A DNA stretch of 64,000 nt from Hymenobacter ginkgonis. Lineage in GTDB: Bacteria; Bacteroidota; Bacteroidia; Cytophagales; Hymenobacteraceae. The position numbers and the translations under genes are program-made. The DNA is taken from the NCBI RefSeq assembly GCF_009755225.1, contig NZ_WQKZ01000007.1, forward strand, positions 62,001 to 126,000, written 5' to 3'. The notes beneath the pieces were generated by a model. That model was not told the DNA's origin and did no database searches. It saw nothing but the letters and a program-made list of their open reading frames with translations. Positions 1 to 9,517 of this stretch are shown here, piece by piece. The stretch's first letter is position 1. Every line of letters begins with the position of its first letter.

Positions 1-381
1 CTCCCTGGTGAGGGGCTTGTTAAGAAAGCCGGTGATGGGCAGCTGCTCCACGCGGACCTGGTCGAGGGGGTTGAGTGAGGTGGTGAGCATGGCCACCACG
101 GTGTGCTGCCGCCGCTCGGGCGGCAGGGTGAAGTAGGCTTCCAGAAAGGCCAGCCCGTTCATAATAGGCATGTTCATATCGAGCAGAATCAGCTCGGGAC
201 AGCCCGGCCCGTCGGGGGGCGTGCAGCGCTCCTGTAAAATGCGCAGGGCCTCGGCTCCGTTTTCGGCTACGAGCACCTCTTTAGTCACCCGCATAGTGGT
301 TAGCAGCAGTAGCTTATTAAGAAAATTGGTCGTGGTGTCGTCGTCCACGAGCAGCACGCCGTTGAGGATAGGAGTAGTCAA
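1..381 (-). CDS. Stand-alone receiver response regulator (3' end cut by window edge)
   Basis: Single-domain receiver with no output domain. The visible 127 codons include an acidic triad after a short hydrophobic strand (LLVDDDTTTNFLN), the phospho-acceptor context LILLDMNMPIMNGL, a Thr switch region (VAMLTTSLNP) and the Lys motif FLNKPLT. The last ten or so residues lie outside the window, judged from the 139-aa paralogue at 3051-3470. The only start in frame is TTG (379-381), after an in-frame TGA, giving MTTPILNGVLLVDDD. It follows the kinase gene by 9 bp on the same strand, so the two are almost certainly one operon and the receiver is probably phosphorylated by that kinase. With no DNA-binding domain it likely acts through protein contacts or a phosphorelay. 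Confidence 0.9.
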   Translation of the reverse strand, partial: MTTPILNGVLLVDDDTTTNFLNKLLLLTTMRVTKEVLVAENGAEALRILQERCTPPDGPGCPELILLDMNMPIMNGLAFLEAYFTLPPERRQHTVVAMLTTSLNPLDQVRVEQLPITGFLNKPLTRE

Positions 382-390
382 AATAGGGAA

Positions 391-2841
391 TCAAATAGGA
401 AACGTAACGGTGAAGGTGGACCCCTGGCCGGGTTGGCTGGCTACCTCGATGCGGGCCCCGACATTCTCAATCAGGCGCTTAATCATGTAGAGGCCCACGC
501 CCGTGCCTTCTACGTGGGTATGCAAGCGCTGAAAAGCCTGAAACAGCCGTTCCTGCTGGCTGGCGCTCATGCCCAGGCCGTTGTCCTGCACCGTGAGCAC
601 CACGGCGGTGGGCTGGCGCTCGGCCCGCACCGTTACCTGGGCCGGGCGGGCCGGGTCGCGGTACTTGAGGGCGTTGCTCACCAGGTTGTAGACGATGGAG
701 CGCAGGTTGGCTGGGGCGAAGTACAAGCCCAATCCGTCGGCAATGGCTACTTCTACCTGCGCCTGGGCCGCCGTTACTTCAGTCGCCAGGTCGGCCAGCA
801 CGGCGGCCACCAGCGGCCCTAGGGGCACCTGCTGCGCGGGGCCGGCCGGCGACTGCTGCAAGCGAATCAGCTCGGTGAGCTGCTCGATGGTGAGGCGAAA
901 GCGGGCCACGGTGCCGTCGAGCAAATCCAGTAGCGGGGCGACTAGCGACTGCTGCTGCACCTCCACGGGCAGCGTGTCGCGCAGCACAGCTAGCAGGCCT
1001 TCCAGGTTGGTAATCGGGGACTTGAGGTCGTGCGAGGCGGTGTACACGAACGTGTCCAGGTCGGCGTTGGTGCGCCGCAGCTGCTGGTTGGTTTGCAGCA
1101 GGGCCTGGTTGGTGCTGGTCAACTCCTCGTTGAGGGCCTGCACCTGCTGGCGGGCGCTGACCTGCTCGGTCACATCCACGGCCACGCAGGCGATGGCCGC
1201 CACCACGCCCTGCTCGTCGAGCAGGGGCTGGTGCACGAAGGTGTAGTAGCCCGGCTGGCCGGGCTGGTGGTAGGTGAGGTGGGCGGGCCGTTCCTGCTGG
1301 TAATACGGCTGCCCGGTGTGCCACACCTGGTCAAGCAGCTCGGCAATGCCCTGGCCTTCCAGCTCCGGCATAGCTTCCATAAAGGGCTGGCCCAGCAGCT
1401 CTTCCGCCGAATGCCCCAGGATGCGGGCCATCAGCGGGTTTACTACTTCCAGCACGTGGTTGGCCCCGCGCACCACGTACAGGGCGGTGGGCGACTGCTC
1501 GAACACGGTGTGCAGCAGCTGGCGCTGGGCTTCGCGCTCCTGGCGGGCCAGCACCTGCTCGGTCACCTCCACTCCGAAGGCCAGCACCCCCCTGGGCTCG
1601 CCCTGGGCGTCGCGCAGCGGGGCGTAGGTCAGGTCATAGTAGCCCAGTTGCTGCTGCCCCACCGACTGCGTGCGCCAGAGGGGGGTAGTAGGACTGACAA
1701 CCGGCGGGCCGCCGGCCCCGATGCGGCCGAGCATCTCGCCGAAGCCCTGGGCCACGGCATCGGGCTGCACCTCGGCCAGCGGGCGGCCTAGGGCGGGCTG
1801 GCCCCCCAGCAGGCGCTGGTAGTTGTTGTTGAGGAAGGAAAAGCGCAGCTCCGGCCCGCTGAGCGTGGCAATATAGGCGGGCGTCTGGCCCAGAATCTCC
1901 CCCAGCAGCGTCTGCTGCTCGCCCAGCTCGCGGGTGCGCTCAGTCACGCGGGCTTCCAGCTCGTGGTTGAGCTGCTCGACCTGCCGGCGGGTCTGCACGC
2001 TCTCGCTGACCTCGGTGGCCACCACCGTAATGCCGGTAATGCGCCCGTCGGTTTCGCGCAGGGGGTGGTACACGAAGTTCCAGTACACCGTATCGCGGTG
2101 GCCGTCGCGGTCGATGAAGGAGGGCAGCTCGTGGGCCACGTAGGGCTCGCCGGTGGCCAGCACGCCATCCAGCAGCTCCTCGAAGCCCTGGCCAGCTGCC
2201 TCGGGCAGCAGCTCGAAGAGCGGCATCCCCACGGCCTGCGCCGGGGTGCGGCCCCAGAGGGCGCACACGGCCGGGTTGGCCATTTCGATGACGTAGCGCG
2301 GGCCGCGAAACGTGGCAATGCCCACCGGGGCCTGCTCAAACAGCTCCGCTAGCTGCCGGCGCTGGGCTTCCTGCTGGCGGCGGGCGCGCACCTGCTCCGT
2401 CACGTCGGTAGCGAAAGTGCTGATACCCACCACCGCGCCTTGCTCGCGGGTGGCCTGGTAGGTGAAGGTGAAGAACCGCTCCTCGGCCGGCTGGTCGGCA
2501 GTGGCGGCCAGCGGCACGGACTGCTCGGTGCCGTGGTAGGTGGTGCCGGTCTGGTACACGCCATCGAGCAGGGCCAGGATGCCCGTGGCTACCAACTCGG
2601 GCAGGGCCTCGGCCACCGGCAGGCCCAGCAGCGGGCGGCTGGGCAGCAGCCGCTGGTAGGCGGCGTTCAGGTATTCGTAGTGGTGGGCGGGGCCGCGCAG
2701 CACGCACACGGCCGCCGGCGTGTCGTCGTAGAAGCGGTAGAGGGCCTGGCGCTGGGCCAGCAGGTGCTGGGCATCAGCCGAGTCGGCAGCGGGGGGAATA
2801 GCCGACGAGTCGGCCGAAGAGAAATCGGCGAAGGAAGCCAT
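391..2841 (-). CDS. Soluble histidine kinase with four PAS domains
   Basis: Cytoplasmic sensor kinase of 816 aa with no membrane segment. Four PAS-like modules occupy roughly residues 25-150, 160-285, 305-430 and 440-565. Each has the pattern FEQAPVGIA / NPA / LLD-VW-TG and ends in a repeated VTEQVxARxQ linker. A coiled coil leads into the HisKA motif (YTASHDLKSPITN, His near residue 604). The ATPase has N box NLVSNALKYR, G1 DNGLGM and G2 GTGVGLYMIKRL. The PAS modules resemble each other more than usual, suggesting growth by internal duplication. The ATG start is the only plausible one. The receiver gene follows after 9 bp. The ligand cannot be told from sequence; PAS_4-type domains often bind small molecules or cofactors. 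Confidence 0.93.
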   Translation of the reverse strand: MASFADFSSADSSAIPPAADSADAQHLLAQRQALYRFYDDTPAAVCVLRGPAHHYEYLNAAYQRLLPSRPLLGLPVAEALPELVATGILALLDGVYQTGTTYHGTEQSVPLAATADQPAEERFFTFTYQATREQGAVVGISTFATDVTEQVRARRQQEAQRRQLAELFEQAPVGIATFRGPRYVIEMANPAVCALWGRTPAQAVGMPLFELLPEAAGQGFEELLDGVLATGEPYVAHELPSFIDRDGHRDTVYWNFVYHPLRETDGRITGITVVATEVSESVQTRRQVEQLNHELEARVTERTRELGEQQTLLGEILGQTPAYIATLSGPELRFSFLNNNYQRLLGGQPALGRPLAEVQPDAVAQGFGEMLGRIGAGGPPVVSPTTPLWRTQSVGQQQLGYYDLTYAPLRDAQGEPRGVLAFGVEVTEQVLARQEREAQRQLLHTVFEQSPTALYVVRGANHVLEVVNPLMARILGHSAEELLGQPFMEAMPELEGQGIAELLDQVWHTGQPYYQQERPAHLTYHQPGQPGYYTFVHQPLLDEQGVVAAIACVAVDVTEQVSARQQVQALNEELTSTNQALLQTNQQLRRTNADLDTFVYTASHDLKSPITNLEGLLAVLRDTLPVEVQQQSLVAPLLDLLDGTVARFRLTIEQLTELIRLQQSPAGPAQQVPLGPLVAAVLADLATEVTAAQAQVEVAIADGLGLYFAPANLRSIVYNLVSNALKYRDPARPAQVTVRAERQPTAVVLTVQDNGLGMSASQQERLFQAFQRLHTHVEGTGVGLYMIKRLIENVGARIEVASQPGQGSTFTVTFPI

Positions 2842-3050
2842 AGCGACACCGGGGGTAAAGCCCTGAACGACAGGAAAACCATCGCTGCAGCCCGCGTTTG
2901 CTAGACGAGGGCCGCGGGCAGCCGGTGCGTGGCGCGTAGGATAAAAAACTAATTAGGTAGGACTAGCCAAAGATAATAGCTAGCCACCCTGGCTAGCCCA
3001 CTGGAAGCCAGGAAAATTCCGGGTTTAACCTGGCCCCCGACGCCTAGTGC

Positions 3051-3470
3051 CTACTGGCCAAAGTGTTCCCGGAGCAGCGTCGTCACTTTATCCTTGGTAA
3101 GGGGCTTGTTGAGGAAGCCGGCAATGGGTAATTGCTCGGCCCGCGCTAGGTCGATGGGGTGCAGCGAGGTCGTGAGCATGAAGATGACAATGGCGCGCTG
3201 CTGGGCCAGGGGCATCTGCACGTAGGCTTCCAGAAAGCCCAGGCCGTTGAGCACGGGCATGTTCATATCCAGCAAAATGAGCCTAGGGCACGCCGAGCTA
3301 TCGGGGGCGTTGCAGGTCTGGTCGAGCGTGCGCAGGGCCTGCTCGCCGTCGCCGGCCGTGAGCACCTGCTGGGCCACGCTCATCTGCGTGAGCAAGAGCT
3401 TGTTGAGAAAATTGGTGGTACTGTCATCATCGACGAGCAGGATACTGGACAGGAGGGGCATTGGTAGCAA
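3051..3470 (-). CDS. Stand-alone receiver response regulator
   Basis: 139-aa receiver domain only. Visible features are the acidic pocket LLVDDDSTTNFLN (residues 12-22), phospho-acceptor Asp near residue 68 (LILLDMNMPVLNGL), switch Thr in FMLTTSLHP and Lys in FLNKPLTKDK. It starts 14 bp after the stop of the upstream four-PAS kinase and is surely co-transcribed with it. A second ATG at codon 4 (3461) is an equally good start. It is closely similar to the receiver at the left window edge and less so to that at 23493-23906, so the kinase plus receiver pair has been duplicated as a unit. The lack of an output domain points to signalling by protein interaction. Confidence 0.93.
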   Translation of the reverse strand: MLPMPLLSSILLVDDDSTTNFLNKLLLTQMSVAQQVLTAGDGEQALRTLDQTCNAPDSSACPRLILLDMNMPVLNGLGFLEAYVQMPLAQQRAIVIFMLTTSLHPIDLARAEQLPIAGFLNKPLTKDKVTTLLREHFGQ

Positions 3471-3484
3471 GAGCGGTAATCGAC

Positions 3485-6100
3485 TTAGGCGGGAAACGTG
3501 AGGGTGAAGGTGGTGCCGCGGTCTACCTGGCTCTCAACGGCGATAGTGCCGCCGCCGTTCTCGACCAGGCGCTTGGTGATGTAGAGGCCCACGCCCGTGC
3601 CCTCCACGTGAGTGTGCAGCCGCTGAAACAAGCCGAACAGCTGCCGCTGCTGCACTTCGCTCATGCCCAAGCCATTGTCCTGCACGGTGAGCACGACGCG
3701 CTGCCCGGTGCGGGCTGCATGCACCCGTATCTGGCAGGGCCGGTCGGAGGCGCGGTATTTCACGGCGTTGCTAAGCAGGTTGTAGATGGCCGAGCGCAAG
3801 TTGGCCGGCGAGAAGGACACGACCAGCTCGGGCGCGACCTCGACCGTGAGCTGCGCCCCGGCGGCCGCAATAAGCGGGGTCAAATCCAGGCGCACGGCCT
3901 CCACCACGGCGGCTAGGTGCACCGGCTCGGCGGGGCCGGCGTGCACCAGCTGCAACCGGGAAATATCCGTGAGCTGGCCGATGGTGAACTGGAAGCGCGC
4001 CGTGGTCTGGGTTAGCAGGTCGAGCAGGTGAGCCACCAGCTTATCCTGCTGCACGGCGGGGGGTAGGGTCTCGCGCAGGGCCAGGGTGATGCTTTCGATG
4101 TTGGTAATCGGGGCCTTGAGGTCGTGGGAGGCCGTGTAGACGAAGGTGTCCAGGTCCACGTTGGTACGCGTAAGCCGGGTGTTGCTTTCGTTCAACTCTT
4201 CGTTGGTGACCGTCAGCTCCTGGTTCAGTATCTGCACCTGCTGCTGGGCGAGCAGCTGGCGCGTGACTTCAAAGGCAAACACGAGCGCGCCATCAACCTG
4301 GCCCTGCTCGTTGAAGCGGGCCTGCTGCACGTAATCAAAGTAGCGGTCCTCCAGGTGGCCGTCTGCCGGGCGGGCCAGTGGCACCAGAATGCTGGTTTCC
4401 TGGTGGGTCTGGCCGGTTTCGTACACCTGGCGCAGCGTGCGCAGGGCTTCCTGACCCCGCAATTCGGGCATAGCGTCTAGTATCGACAAGCCGATTTGCG
4501 GCCGCCCGGCAAACATGGCGGCGTAGAGCGGATTGAAAAACTCGAACACCAATTCCGGCCCGCCGATAATGGCCACGGCGGCTGGGGCCTCCCAGAGCAG
4601 CCGTTCCAGCCGCTGGCGCTGGTGTTCCGTGCTGAGGCGGGCCTGCACAGCCTCGGCGGTGCGCTGCTGCACGCGGGCTTCCAGCTCGTGCGTAAGCTGC
4701 CGCAGCTGCTGCTGCGACTTGATGAGGGCCACGTTGGCCAACTGGTATTCCTCGTTGCTAGCCCGCAGCTCCTCATTAATAGCGGCCAGCTCCTCGTTAA
4801 GCGTCTGCACCTGCTGGCGGGCCACTACCTGCTCGGTCACGTCCACGGCTACGCAGAGTACGCCGGTTACCTGGCCTTCAACCTCGTAAAGCGGCTGGTA
4901 CACGAAGTTGAAATAGGTCGTGTGAAGCTGGCCGCCGCGCCGCAGCGTGGCGGGGATTTCGGTGCCGGTATACGGCGCCTGCGTGTGCAGCACCTGCCGC
5001 AGCAAGTCGTCGAAGCCCTGGCCTTGCAGCTCGGGCACGCCCTCCAGCAGCGGCCGGCCTAGGACCTGCGCGGGGGTGTGGCCCCAGAGCGCCGATATCA
5101 CGGCATTCACTGACGTAACGTGCAAGTCTTCCCCCTCAAACAAAGCGATGGCCACCGGGGCTTGCGCGATAAGGGCTTGCAGCTGGTTCCGCTCGCGCTC
5201 GGCCTCGGCGCGGGCCGCTTCGAGCTGCTGGTTGAGCTGTTCGACCTGCTGGCGAGCCAGGACCTGCTCCGTGACGTCAATGGCCGACGTCAGCACGCCC
5301 GTGCGCTGCCCCTGGCCGTCGTAGCTCGGCTGATAGGTGATGTTAAAGTACCCCTGGTACGGCTGCCCGGCCCGGCGCAGGGAAACGAACTGCTCCTGCA
5401 AGTAATGGGGCTCGCCTGTGCGCCAGACAGCGCCGAGTATGTCCTCGAACCCCTGGCCGGCCAGCTCGGGCAGGGCCGTAAAGTGGGCCTGCCCCGCTAC
5501 CTGCGCCAGGGACCGGTCCCAGAGCTGCGCCATGCGCGCGTTGGCAAACTCAATAACGTGGGTGGGGCCTTGCAGCAGGCTGATGGCTACGGGCGCTTGC
5601 TCAAACATGGCGTAGAGCGTCGCTTGCCGGGCTTCGGCGGCGGCCAGGGCCGCCTGCTCGCGGACCTGGCTCGCGCGCAACGCCTCTTCCACCGCCGAGC
5701 GGGGCTGCTCGTTGGTGTCGGTGAAGCTGACGACCAGCACTTCCCCGCTACGCTGCGCCGCGAGGTAGAAGTAGGCGTCGAGCCCGTCGTGCTGGTAATT
5801 GAATTGGTGCCGCTTGACCGTGGCCGCCTGGAACGCCTGGCAGTAAAAGTCGAATACGCCGGTGGGCCGGGCAGTGGGGTAAAGCGTCAGGAACGACTGC
5901 TCGGGCCGCTCCGGCAACTGCAGCATCTGCTGGGCGGCGGTGTTGAGCCGCACGTAGGCCAAGTCCACGATTTCGGCCCCGTCGGCCGCGAACACGGGCC
6001 GAAAAAGGATAACGCCCGTCATCGAGACGTTGAATAGCACTTCCAGCAGGTCTTCGGAAGCCGGCATGGGGGCCGGGTGCGCCGGAGTGTGAGCAGACAT
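3485..6100 (-). CDS. Soluble histidine kinase with four PAS-like domains
   Basis: Kinase of about 871 aa. The reading frame stays open to 6178, but the ATG at 6100 (MSAHTPAHPAP) is preferred because the extra upstream codons look non-coding. The first PAS-like module (residues about 15-130) is divergent. The next three match the repeated FEQAPVAI / EFANARM / VTEQVLARQQV pattern. Two coiled-coil linkers follow, then HisKA (YTASHDLKAPITN, His about 659) and an ATPase with NLLSNAVKYR, DNGLGM and GTGVGLYITKRL. No transmembrane helix is present. It is paired with the receiver gene 14 bp downstream. The architecture matches the kinase at 391-2841, so it is a tandem paralogue. Its signal is unknown. 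Confidence 0.92.
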   Translation of the reverse strand: MSAHTPAHPAPMPASEDLLEVLFNVSMTGVILFRPVFAADGAEIVDLAYVRLNTAAQQMLQLPERPEQSFLTLYPTARPTGVFDFYCQAFQAATVKRHQFNYQHDGLDAYFYLAAQRSGEVLVVSFTDTNEQPRSAVEEALRASQVREQAALAAAEARQATLYAMFEQAPVAISLLQGPTHVIEFANARMAQLWDRSLAQVAGQAHFTALPELAGQGFEDILGAVWRTGEPHYLQEQFVSLRRAGQPYQGYFNITYQPSYDGQGQRTGVLTSAIDVTEQVLARQQVEQLNQQLEAARAEAERERNQLQALIAQAPVAIALFEGEDLHVTSVNAVISALWGHTPAQVLGRPLLEGVPELQGQGFDDLLRQVLHTQAPYTGTEIPATLRRGGQLHTTYFNFVYQPLYEVEGQVTGVLCVAVDVTEQVVARQQVQTLNEELAAINEELRASNEEYQLANVALIKSQQQLRQLTHELEARVQQRTAEAVQARLSTEHQRQRLERLLWEAPAAVAIIGGPELVFEFFNPLYAAMFAGRPQIGLSILDAMPELRGQEALRTLRQVYETGQTHQETSILVPLARPADGHLEDRYFDYVQQARFNEQGQVDGALVFAFEVTRQLLAQQQVQILNQELTVTNEELNESNTRLTRTNVDLDTFVYTASHDLKAPITNIESITLALRETLPPAVQQDKLVAHLLDLLTQTTARFQFTIGQLTDISRLQLVHAGPAEPVHLAAVVEAVRLDLTPLIAAAGAQLTVEVAPELVVSFSPANLRSAIYNLLSNAVKYRASDRPCQIRVHAARTGQRVVLTVQDNGLGMSEVQQRQLFGLFQRLHTHVEGTGVGLYITKRLVENGGGTIAVESQVDRGTTFTLTFPA

Positions 6101-6590
6101 AAGGCTCGAAAAACAAATAATAGGGGCAATAAGAGCACTAAAATACGGCTCCTGACAAGGTGCCTGGTAAAAAAGCAAGTAGCTTACCTAGCAGGCTAAT
6201 TAAACTCATTGTTTTGATTTGAAAAGCATAGTAGCTACTAGCTTGTATTTTAAATCGTTGCAGCAATGAAGAAGCTCCTTTTTATTTAGCCAGCAACTGG
6301 TGAACGAGCCCGGCAACGGAGAGTGCAATCATACGTTTTAGCTTCCGCTTGCTAATAGGCGCGCCGTGTTTACTGGTCAGCCTCGCGCTTGGCTTGCCAC
6401 ACCTTCGCCCAGCGTAAAGTTTCACTGTAGCATTTGTGGAATGCCTTGCTAACCTGGCCCTTATTGGAAAGCTTTGTATTAGTGGTCAGTATTTTATGAA
6501 TTTACATTTGTCTGGCAGTCGATACTAGCATGCCGCCGTTCGCCTACTTTCAGAATCCATTCAAAGTAGTCTGTTACCCTAATAGGGTAT
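6101..6590. other. Intergenic region, no gene seen
   Basis: About 490 bp between the kinase gene and the outer-membrane protein gene, clearly more AT-rich than its neighbours. It should hold the promoter of the kinase/receiver operon near 6100-6200. I see no convincing coding frame, hairpin terminator or mobile-element end. Confidence 0.5.
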
Positions 6591-7325
6591 CTAAAACAGG
6601 TGCTTTATTCCAAGCGTGGGGTAGAGTTGTACCTGGTCTTTGGTGCTTAGCAGATGGTAGTATACATTGACCCGACTTCCCACCGCTAAGCCCTTGCGCA
6701 CGGTAAACCAAAGTTGAGGGTCGCCGAAGAACGCTATCTTCTTACCAGTAAACTGGCTGGTTTCGGGGGTGCCCTGGTTGCGATTTTCGGTCCACCCCAC
6801 CAAGCTCCCCGCCGCGAACAGCTTATAGTGGAAGAAGCCCCGGCCGAAATAGAAGGTCAGTTGCGGGTCGTAGCTAGGGCGTTCGAAGGCCGTGTAGCGG
6901 TAGAGGGCATTGACCGATAAAAAGGCTCCTTTCCACTGGAAGGGGTAGGCCAGGCCTGCCCCCAGGGTGCTGGTTAGATAAAAGCCGTAGCCGTCAGGCG
7001 TTACGCCTAGGCCGGCGGTGTAGTTAAGGGCTAATTGCACCTGGGGTTTCCAGTAACGCAGGGTTTGAGTGAGCTGGGTATACAACTGGCCCTGGTTGTG
7101 GCGCTGGCCCGTGAGGTCGGCCTGGAGCTTGAACAGGAAGGCCCCGTGGTTGAGCGTATCACTGTTCTTGAAGTACTCGAACGAGAGGGACGGAAAGTTG
7201 GACGAGTTGGCAGCGGGGGCGAGCGTGTGGCGCAGGTCGTAGTGGAACTGGAGGTTCTGTGCCAGTAGGCGGCGAGCCGGCAGCAGCAAGCCCAGTAGGA
7301 GTAAAACAGTAGCTACTTTTGACAT
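6591..7325 (-). CDS. Outer-membrane beta-barrel protein, DUF5020-like
   Basis: 244 aa with a signal peptide (MSKVATVLLLLGLLLPARRLLAQ), then alternating hydrophobic/polar strands rich in Tyr, Phe and Trp, ending in KHLF with the C-terminal Phe typical of outer-membrane barrels. The segments NLQFHYDLRH, SLSFEYFKNSD and GDPQLWFTVRKGLAVGSRVNVYY resemble the DUF5020 family of Bacteroidota, distantly related to nucleoside channel (Tsx-like) proteins. Function is inferred only as a 12-strand-type porin or channel. The ATG at 7325 faces the divergent gene that begins near 7396, so the two share a promoter region of about 70 bp. Confidence 0.75.
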   Translation of the reverse strand: MSKVATVLLLLGLLLPARRLLAQNLQFHYDLRHTLAPAANSSNFPSLSFEYFKNSDTLNHGAFLFKLQADLTGQRHNQGQLYTQLTQTLRYWKPQVQLALNYTAGLGVTPDGYGFYLTSTLGAGLAYPFQWKGAFLSVNALYRYTAFERPSYDPQLTFYFGRGFFHYKLFAAGSLVGWTENRNQGTPETSQFTGKKIAFFGDPQLWFTVRKGLAVGSRVNVYYHLLSTKDQVQLYPTLGIKHLF

Positions 7326-7395
7326 GTGGCAAAGGTGCCAGCCGGCCCCCCGACCAGCAACAACTGGCCTGGAAACCTTCAGAATTGCCGTGGAA

Positions 7396-8643
7396 ATGTT
7401 CTGGAATCGGCCCTATATGGAGCAGGTAAGTAACGAAGCGGCCTTTCGCCGCCTGTTTGAGGCGGTATGCCGGCAGGGACTGGGCCAGCCCCTGCACGCC
7501 CCCCTTTCCGAAGCGGACAGTAGGCTGCTAGCGGCCGCGATCTTAGAGCAGACCGGCTTGGTGGTGGGTAGCAAGAGCCTCAAAAATTACGCGCGCTACC
7601 TGCTCCACCGTACGGAGGGTAAGCAGGAAAATCCGTCGGTGGCCACGCTTGATACCCTGGCCCGCTTCGTGCTGCAAGCACCCCACACCGACGAGGGGCG
7701 GCGCAAAACGCACGAGAGTCATTATCCCTACTGGTTTCAGTACCGCAGCAGCCTCGCAGCCCCCTCCTTATCAATTTCTGCGGCGGTGCCTGCCCCAACG
7801 GCTACCGCCACTCCTCCTACGCCGTTGGCCCGCCGGCGGACACCGCGCTGGGTAGGCTTCCTAGTCGCAGCTTCTGTAGTAAGTAGTACGATAGCCGTAG
7901 GCTGGTGGCTGGTACGTGCTCCCGCCCCGACCGATTTCCACGATTCATTTACTAGTCTAGCCGCCGATTCGCTCCGGAACCGGGGGTGGTCAGTGCAGCA
8001 CCTGGATACCGCGTGGTGGACGAAGCGGACGGCCCGTCCCGGCACCTGCGCGCTCTATACCCTGCCGGGCGATAGCTGGCCCGCGGGCCAGCGCCCAGCA
8101 GGTATTCGCAACCTGCTGGTGCGGCGCATTGGCGCGGAGTGCTTTTCGGCCGAACTGCACCTCGACCAGTTCTTCCCTCGCCACAACTGGCAGCAGGCGG
8201 GCCTCTTGCTTGCTGAAAACAAAGAATTTACTGGTAAGCTGCTGCGCCTCTCGCTGTCCTACAACGATTACTTCGGGGGCTACGCCCATCCCGCCGAGAT
8301 TATCGTGCAGGGCCTGAGCTCGGCGGAGGCCGCCAGCCGCAGCAAGCCTGAGGAATTTGCGCACGTCCCCTTGTTTGCCTTGCGGTATCCCGCCGACGCG
8401 CTCGTCGCGGCCAACCTGCGCAAGTCGGCCCTCAAAATTGAAAAGAAGGGCCGCCACTTTCGGTTCCTCTACGCGACGGGCACGATGGAAAGCTTCGCCT
8501 TCACGGAAGCCGCCCGCGGGACCTTCGCTTTTGAGCCGCGCTACCTAGCCTTATTCGCCACGCAGGGCGTTGCGCCGGCTTCGTACGTCACGCCCGCTTA
8601 CCTGGATTCCTTTAGTTTGGTAAAGTGGTCGTGCCAAGAATAG
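7396..8643 (+). CDS. Membrane-anchored protein with C-terminal lectin-like (DUF1349-like) domain
   Basis: About 415 aa. The frame is open from 7324, but that overlaps the divergent gene's start, so ATG 7396 (MFWNRPYMEQ) or ATG 7417 is likelier. Residues 1-110 form a helical cytoplasmic domain (FRRLFEAVCRQ, SKSLKNYARYLL, VATLDTLARFVL) that looks like a small helical adaptor or DNA-binding unit; I do not recognise it. A Pro/Thr-rich stretch precedes one transmembrane helix (WVGFLVAASVVSSTIAVGWW). The exterior part (DFHDSFTSLAADSLRNRGWS, WQQAGLLLAE, LRLSLSYNDYFGG, FRFLYATGTME) follows the DUF1349/laminin-G-like sandwich found beside glycosidases. I infer a single-pass protein linking an outside carbohydrate-type fold to an inside helical domain. 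Confidence 0.6.
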   Translation: MFWNRPYMEQVSNEAAFRRLFEAVCRQGLGQPLHAPLSEADSRLLAAAILEQTGLVVGSKSLKNYARYLLHRTEGKQENPSVATLDTLARFVLQAPHTDEGRRKTHESHYPYWFQYRSSLAAPSLSISAAVPAPTATATPPTPLARRRTPRWVGFLVAASVVSSTIAVGWWLVRAPAPTDFHDSFTSLAADSLRNRGWSVQHLDTAWWTKRTARPGTCALYTLPGDSWPAGQRPAGIRNLLVRRIGAECFSAELHLDQFFPRHNWQQAGLLLAENKEFTGKLLRLSLSYNDYFGGYAHPAEIIVQGLSSAEAASRSKPEEFAHVPLFALRYPADALVAANLRKSALKIEKKGRHFRFLYATGTMESFAFTEAARGTFAFEPRYLALFATQGVAPASYVTPAYLDSFSLVKWSCQE

Positions 8644-8866
8644 GCGGCAAGGGTGAGAAGCTAAAAGGGGCATCGTAACGGCGGTGTTTGATGGGTTGCG
8701 GGCTGTCTTTCATGACGCAGGAAGGGTAAAGCCTTATTCTGTCCAAAATTATCCGACCACCTCATTTCAACCCAAATACTTGCCTGTGCTTTTTTCTTAT
8801 CCGCTGGCTAGTAGGGCCCGGTCTTGGTCAGCCCAGTCTAATTTATATTAATTTTAATTTATTTGC

Positions 8867-9415
8867 ATGAAACCATATATTAAATACATGGTCAGCGTGC
8901 GCTGCAAAATGCAGGTGCAGGACAAGCTCGACAAGCTCGGGCTGCACTACGGCCAGGTGGATTTGGGAGAAGTAGAATTCAAGCAGGACATCAGCCCCGA
9001 GCAGCACGAGCAGTTGCAACGAGAGCTGCAGGAGCTAGGGGTCGAATTGCTCGACCACAGCAAAGGCGCCGTGATTGAACAGATTCAGACCTGCATCATG
9101 CAACTGGTGCTCAACGCCGATACGCTGCCAAAAATCAAAAACTCCGAATACATTAACCAACAGCTCGATAGAGACTACGCCTACCTTGCCACCCTTTTTT
9201 CGGAGTCCACCGGCGTCACCATTGAGCGCTCTATTATCCGGCACAAGATTGAGCGGGTAAAAGAGCTGTTGCTCTACGACGAATTGAACCTGACCGAAAT
9301 CGCCGCTAAACTCAGTTACAGTAGCGTCGCCCATCTGTCTGGGCAGTTCAAAAAGGAAACCGGACTAACCCCTACCTTTTTCAAAGGACTGAAGCACAAA
9401 AAAAACTTGTTTTAA
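8867..9415 (+). CDS. AraC-type transcriptional regulator with small N-terminal sensor domain
   Basis: 182 aa starting at ATG 8867 (MKPYIKYMVSVRCKM). Residues 1-65 form a small alpha/beta domain (VRCKMQVQDKLDKLGLHYG) like the HMA/ferredoxin-type N-terminus of a Bacteroidota AraC subfamily. Residues 100-180 hold two helix-turn-helix units, with the conserved segments VKELLLYDELNLTEIAAKL and SYSSVAHLSGQFKKETGLTP. Family members are DNA-binding activators. A close paralogue lies at 25795-26343 on the other strand. The upstream 120 bp are AT-rich and probably hold the promoter. The target is unknown; the secreted DUF3494 gene 100 bp downstream on the same strand is a candidate only by position. 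Confidence 0.88.
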   Translation: MKPYIKYMVSVRCKMQVQDKLDKLGLHYGQVDLGEVEFKQDISPEQHEQLQRELQELGVELLDHSKGAVIEQIQTCIMQLVLNADTLPKIKNSEYINQQLDRDYAYLATLFSESTGVTIERSIIRHKIERVKELLLYDELNLTEIAAKLSYSSVAHLSGQFKKETGLTPTFFKGLKHKKNLF

Positions 9416-9517
9416 CCCATGTAAACTATATAAATTATTTAGGGTAATATGTAAAAATCTAAGGGTTTAGGAGGTGGAGATTTGTACTTCACAAAGTTAT
9501 CACTTTACTCCGAGCCC

